Under the pieces are notes generated by a model. It made no database searches, was not told the DNA's origin, and saw only the letters and a program-made list of their open reading frames with translations. 64,000 nucleotides of DNA, taken from the NCBI RefSeq assembly GCF_001544975.2, contig NZ_FCOG02000008.1:62001-126000 (forward strand). Direction: 5' to 3'. Positions within the stretch are counted from its first letter, which is position 1, and every line of letters begins with the position of its first letter. The DNA comes from Caballeronia arationis. Lineage in GTDB: Bacteria > Pseudomonadota > Gammaproteobacteria > Burkholderiales > Burkholderiaceae. The position numbers were made by a program, and so were the translations under genes. This document shows, in pieces, positions 63,576-64,000 of this stretch.

Positions 63576-64000
63576 GTGTCGGAACGCAGGGGAACGTCAG
63601 TCGCAGCACCGGCAGCACACGCGGCAACGCGTGACATCAAACCGATCTTCAGGCGCTTCGCCCGATACAGAAAAATCGGCGCGGCCGCCGCGGCCCTGCT
63701 CATGCTCGCGGGCTGCGCCACGCGCCCGCCCGCCACCGCATTCGACCGCTTCGTCACCCGCGCCCTTTCCCCCACTGTTCCGACACCGCTCCAGAACGCG
63801 CTCGCCCCGCTCGAAGCGGCGCATCCGGATCAGTCGGCAGTGCGCCTCCTGCCGAGCGGCACCGACGCGCTTCAGGCGCGCATCGCGCTCGCGCGCGCGG
63901 CGACGAAGACGCTCGACATGCAGTACTACATCGCGAACGAGGACAACACCGGCAAATTGCTGCTCGGCGCGGCGCTCTATGCGGCGGATCGCGGCGTGCG
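63576..64000 (+). CDS. Phospholipase D-family lipoprotein (partial, runs off the window)
   Basis: First 141 residues of a PLD/cardiolipin synthase-like protein. GTG start with AGAGGAA eight bases before. The N-terminus has about 34 extra residues, then a lipoprotein signal with lipobox LMLAGC (Cys near 47), then the family opening AVRLLPSGTDALQARIALAR and KTLDMQYYIANEDNTGKLLL. The catalytic HKD motifs lie beyond the edge, so activity cannot be judged. Confidence 0.82.
   Translation, partial: MSERRGTSVAAPAAHAATRDIKPIFRRFARYRKIGAAAAALLMLAGCATRPPATAFDRFVTRALSPTVPTPLQNALAPLEAAHPDQSAVRLLPSGTDALQARIALARAATKTLDMQYYIANEDNTGKLLLGAALYAADRGV

Overview
The window looks like a conserved housekeeping stretch of a Burkholderiaceae chromosome, most likely from the Paraburkholderia/Caballeronia/Burkholderia group. 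The evidence is the high GC, an EarP/Arg32-type EF-P pair, the gene orders rpoE-rseA-rseB-mucD-lepA-lepB-rnc-era-recO-pdxJ-acpS-nagZ and yceD-rpmF-plsX-fabHDG-acpP-fabF, and rne divergent from rluC. No phage, CRISPR array, secretion cluster or defence island is visible. The only clear mobile DNA is one group II intron.

Layout. 1-3444 (minus strand): three identical tRNA-Gly genes on an exact 135-bp repeat, pgsA and uvrC. 3535-6471 (minus): a complete group II intron with its RT/maturase/HNH protein, inserted between uvrC and earP; its 5' end is supported by exon-intron pairing. 6526-10633 (plus): earP, efp, a BON-domain lipoprotein behind a near-perfect sigma-54 promoter, and an orphan NtrC-type regulator with a Walker B Glu-to-Gln change. 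10706-30592 (minus): cell-wall recycling (nagZ), acpS-pdxJ-recO-era-rnc-lepB-lepA, the sigma-E envelope stress operon, then the fatty-acid synthesis cluster with rpmF and yceD. 30882-32206 (plus): a Maf pyrophosphatase and an RsmI-like methylase. 32263-35360 (minus): S49 peptidase, Rieske protein, HAD phosphatase, rluC. 36279-43857 (plus): rne behind a 0.9-kb leader, moaA-mobA-moeA, a small membrane protein and a GNAT. 43866-49727 (minus): rmuC, a 2-hydroxyacid dehydrogenase, an NhaD-type antiporter with a LUD protein, pncB. 50051-50562 (plus): fdxA and tRNA-Asn. 50667-54278: lutABC, a lactate-oxidation operon, and its divergent GntR regulator around a nested operator. 54396-64000: a 24-residue membrane peptide, creA, an AraC regulator with azlCD, an unknown protein behind a sigma-28-like promoter, a UvrD-type helicase with a LexA-like box over its start, two small Ala/Lys-rich secreted proteins, an S4 RNA-binding protein, a MATE transporter, a possible anti-Shine-Dalgarno small RNA, and a PLD-family lipoprotein cut by the window edge.

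How the parts fit. Two large modules dominate: membrane lipid and acyl-carrier metabolism (pgsA, acpS, fab/plsX) and envelope quality control (rpoE-rseAB-mucD, lepB, sppA, nagZ). Around them sit translation and RNA genes (efp/earP, lepA, rnc, era, rluC, rne, rpmF, tRNAs). The less ordinary content is regulatory: sigma-54, sigma-28, LexA and GntR sites next to poorly known genes, plus the intron and the candidate small RNA.
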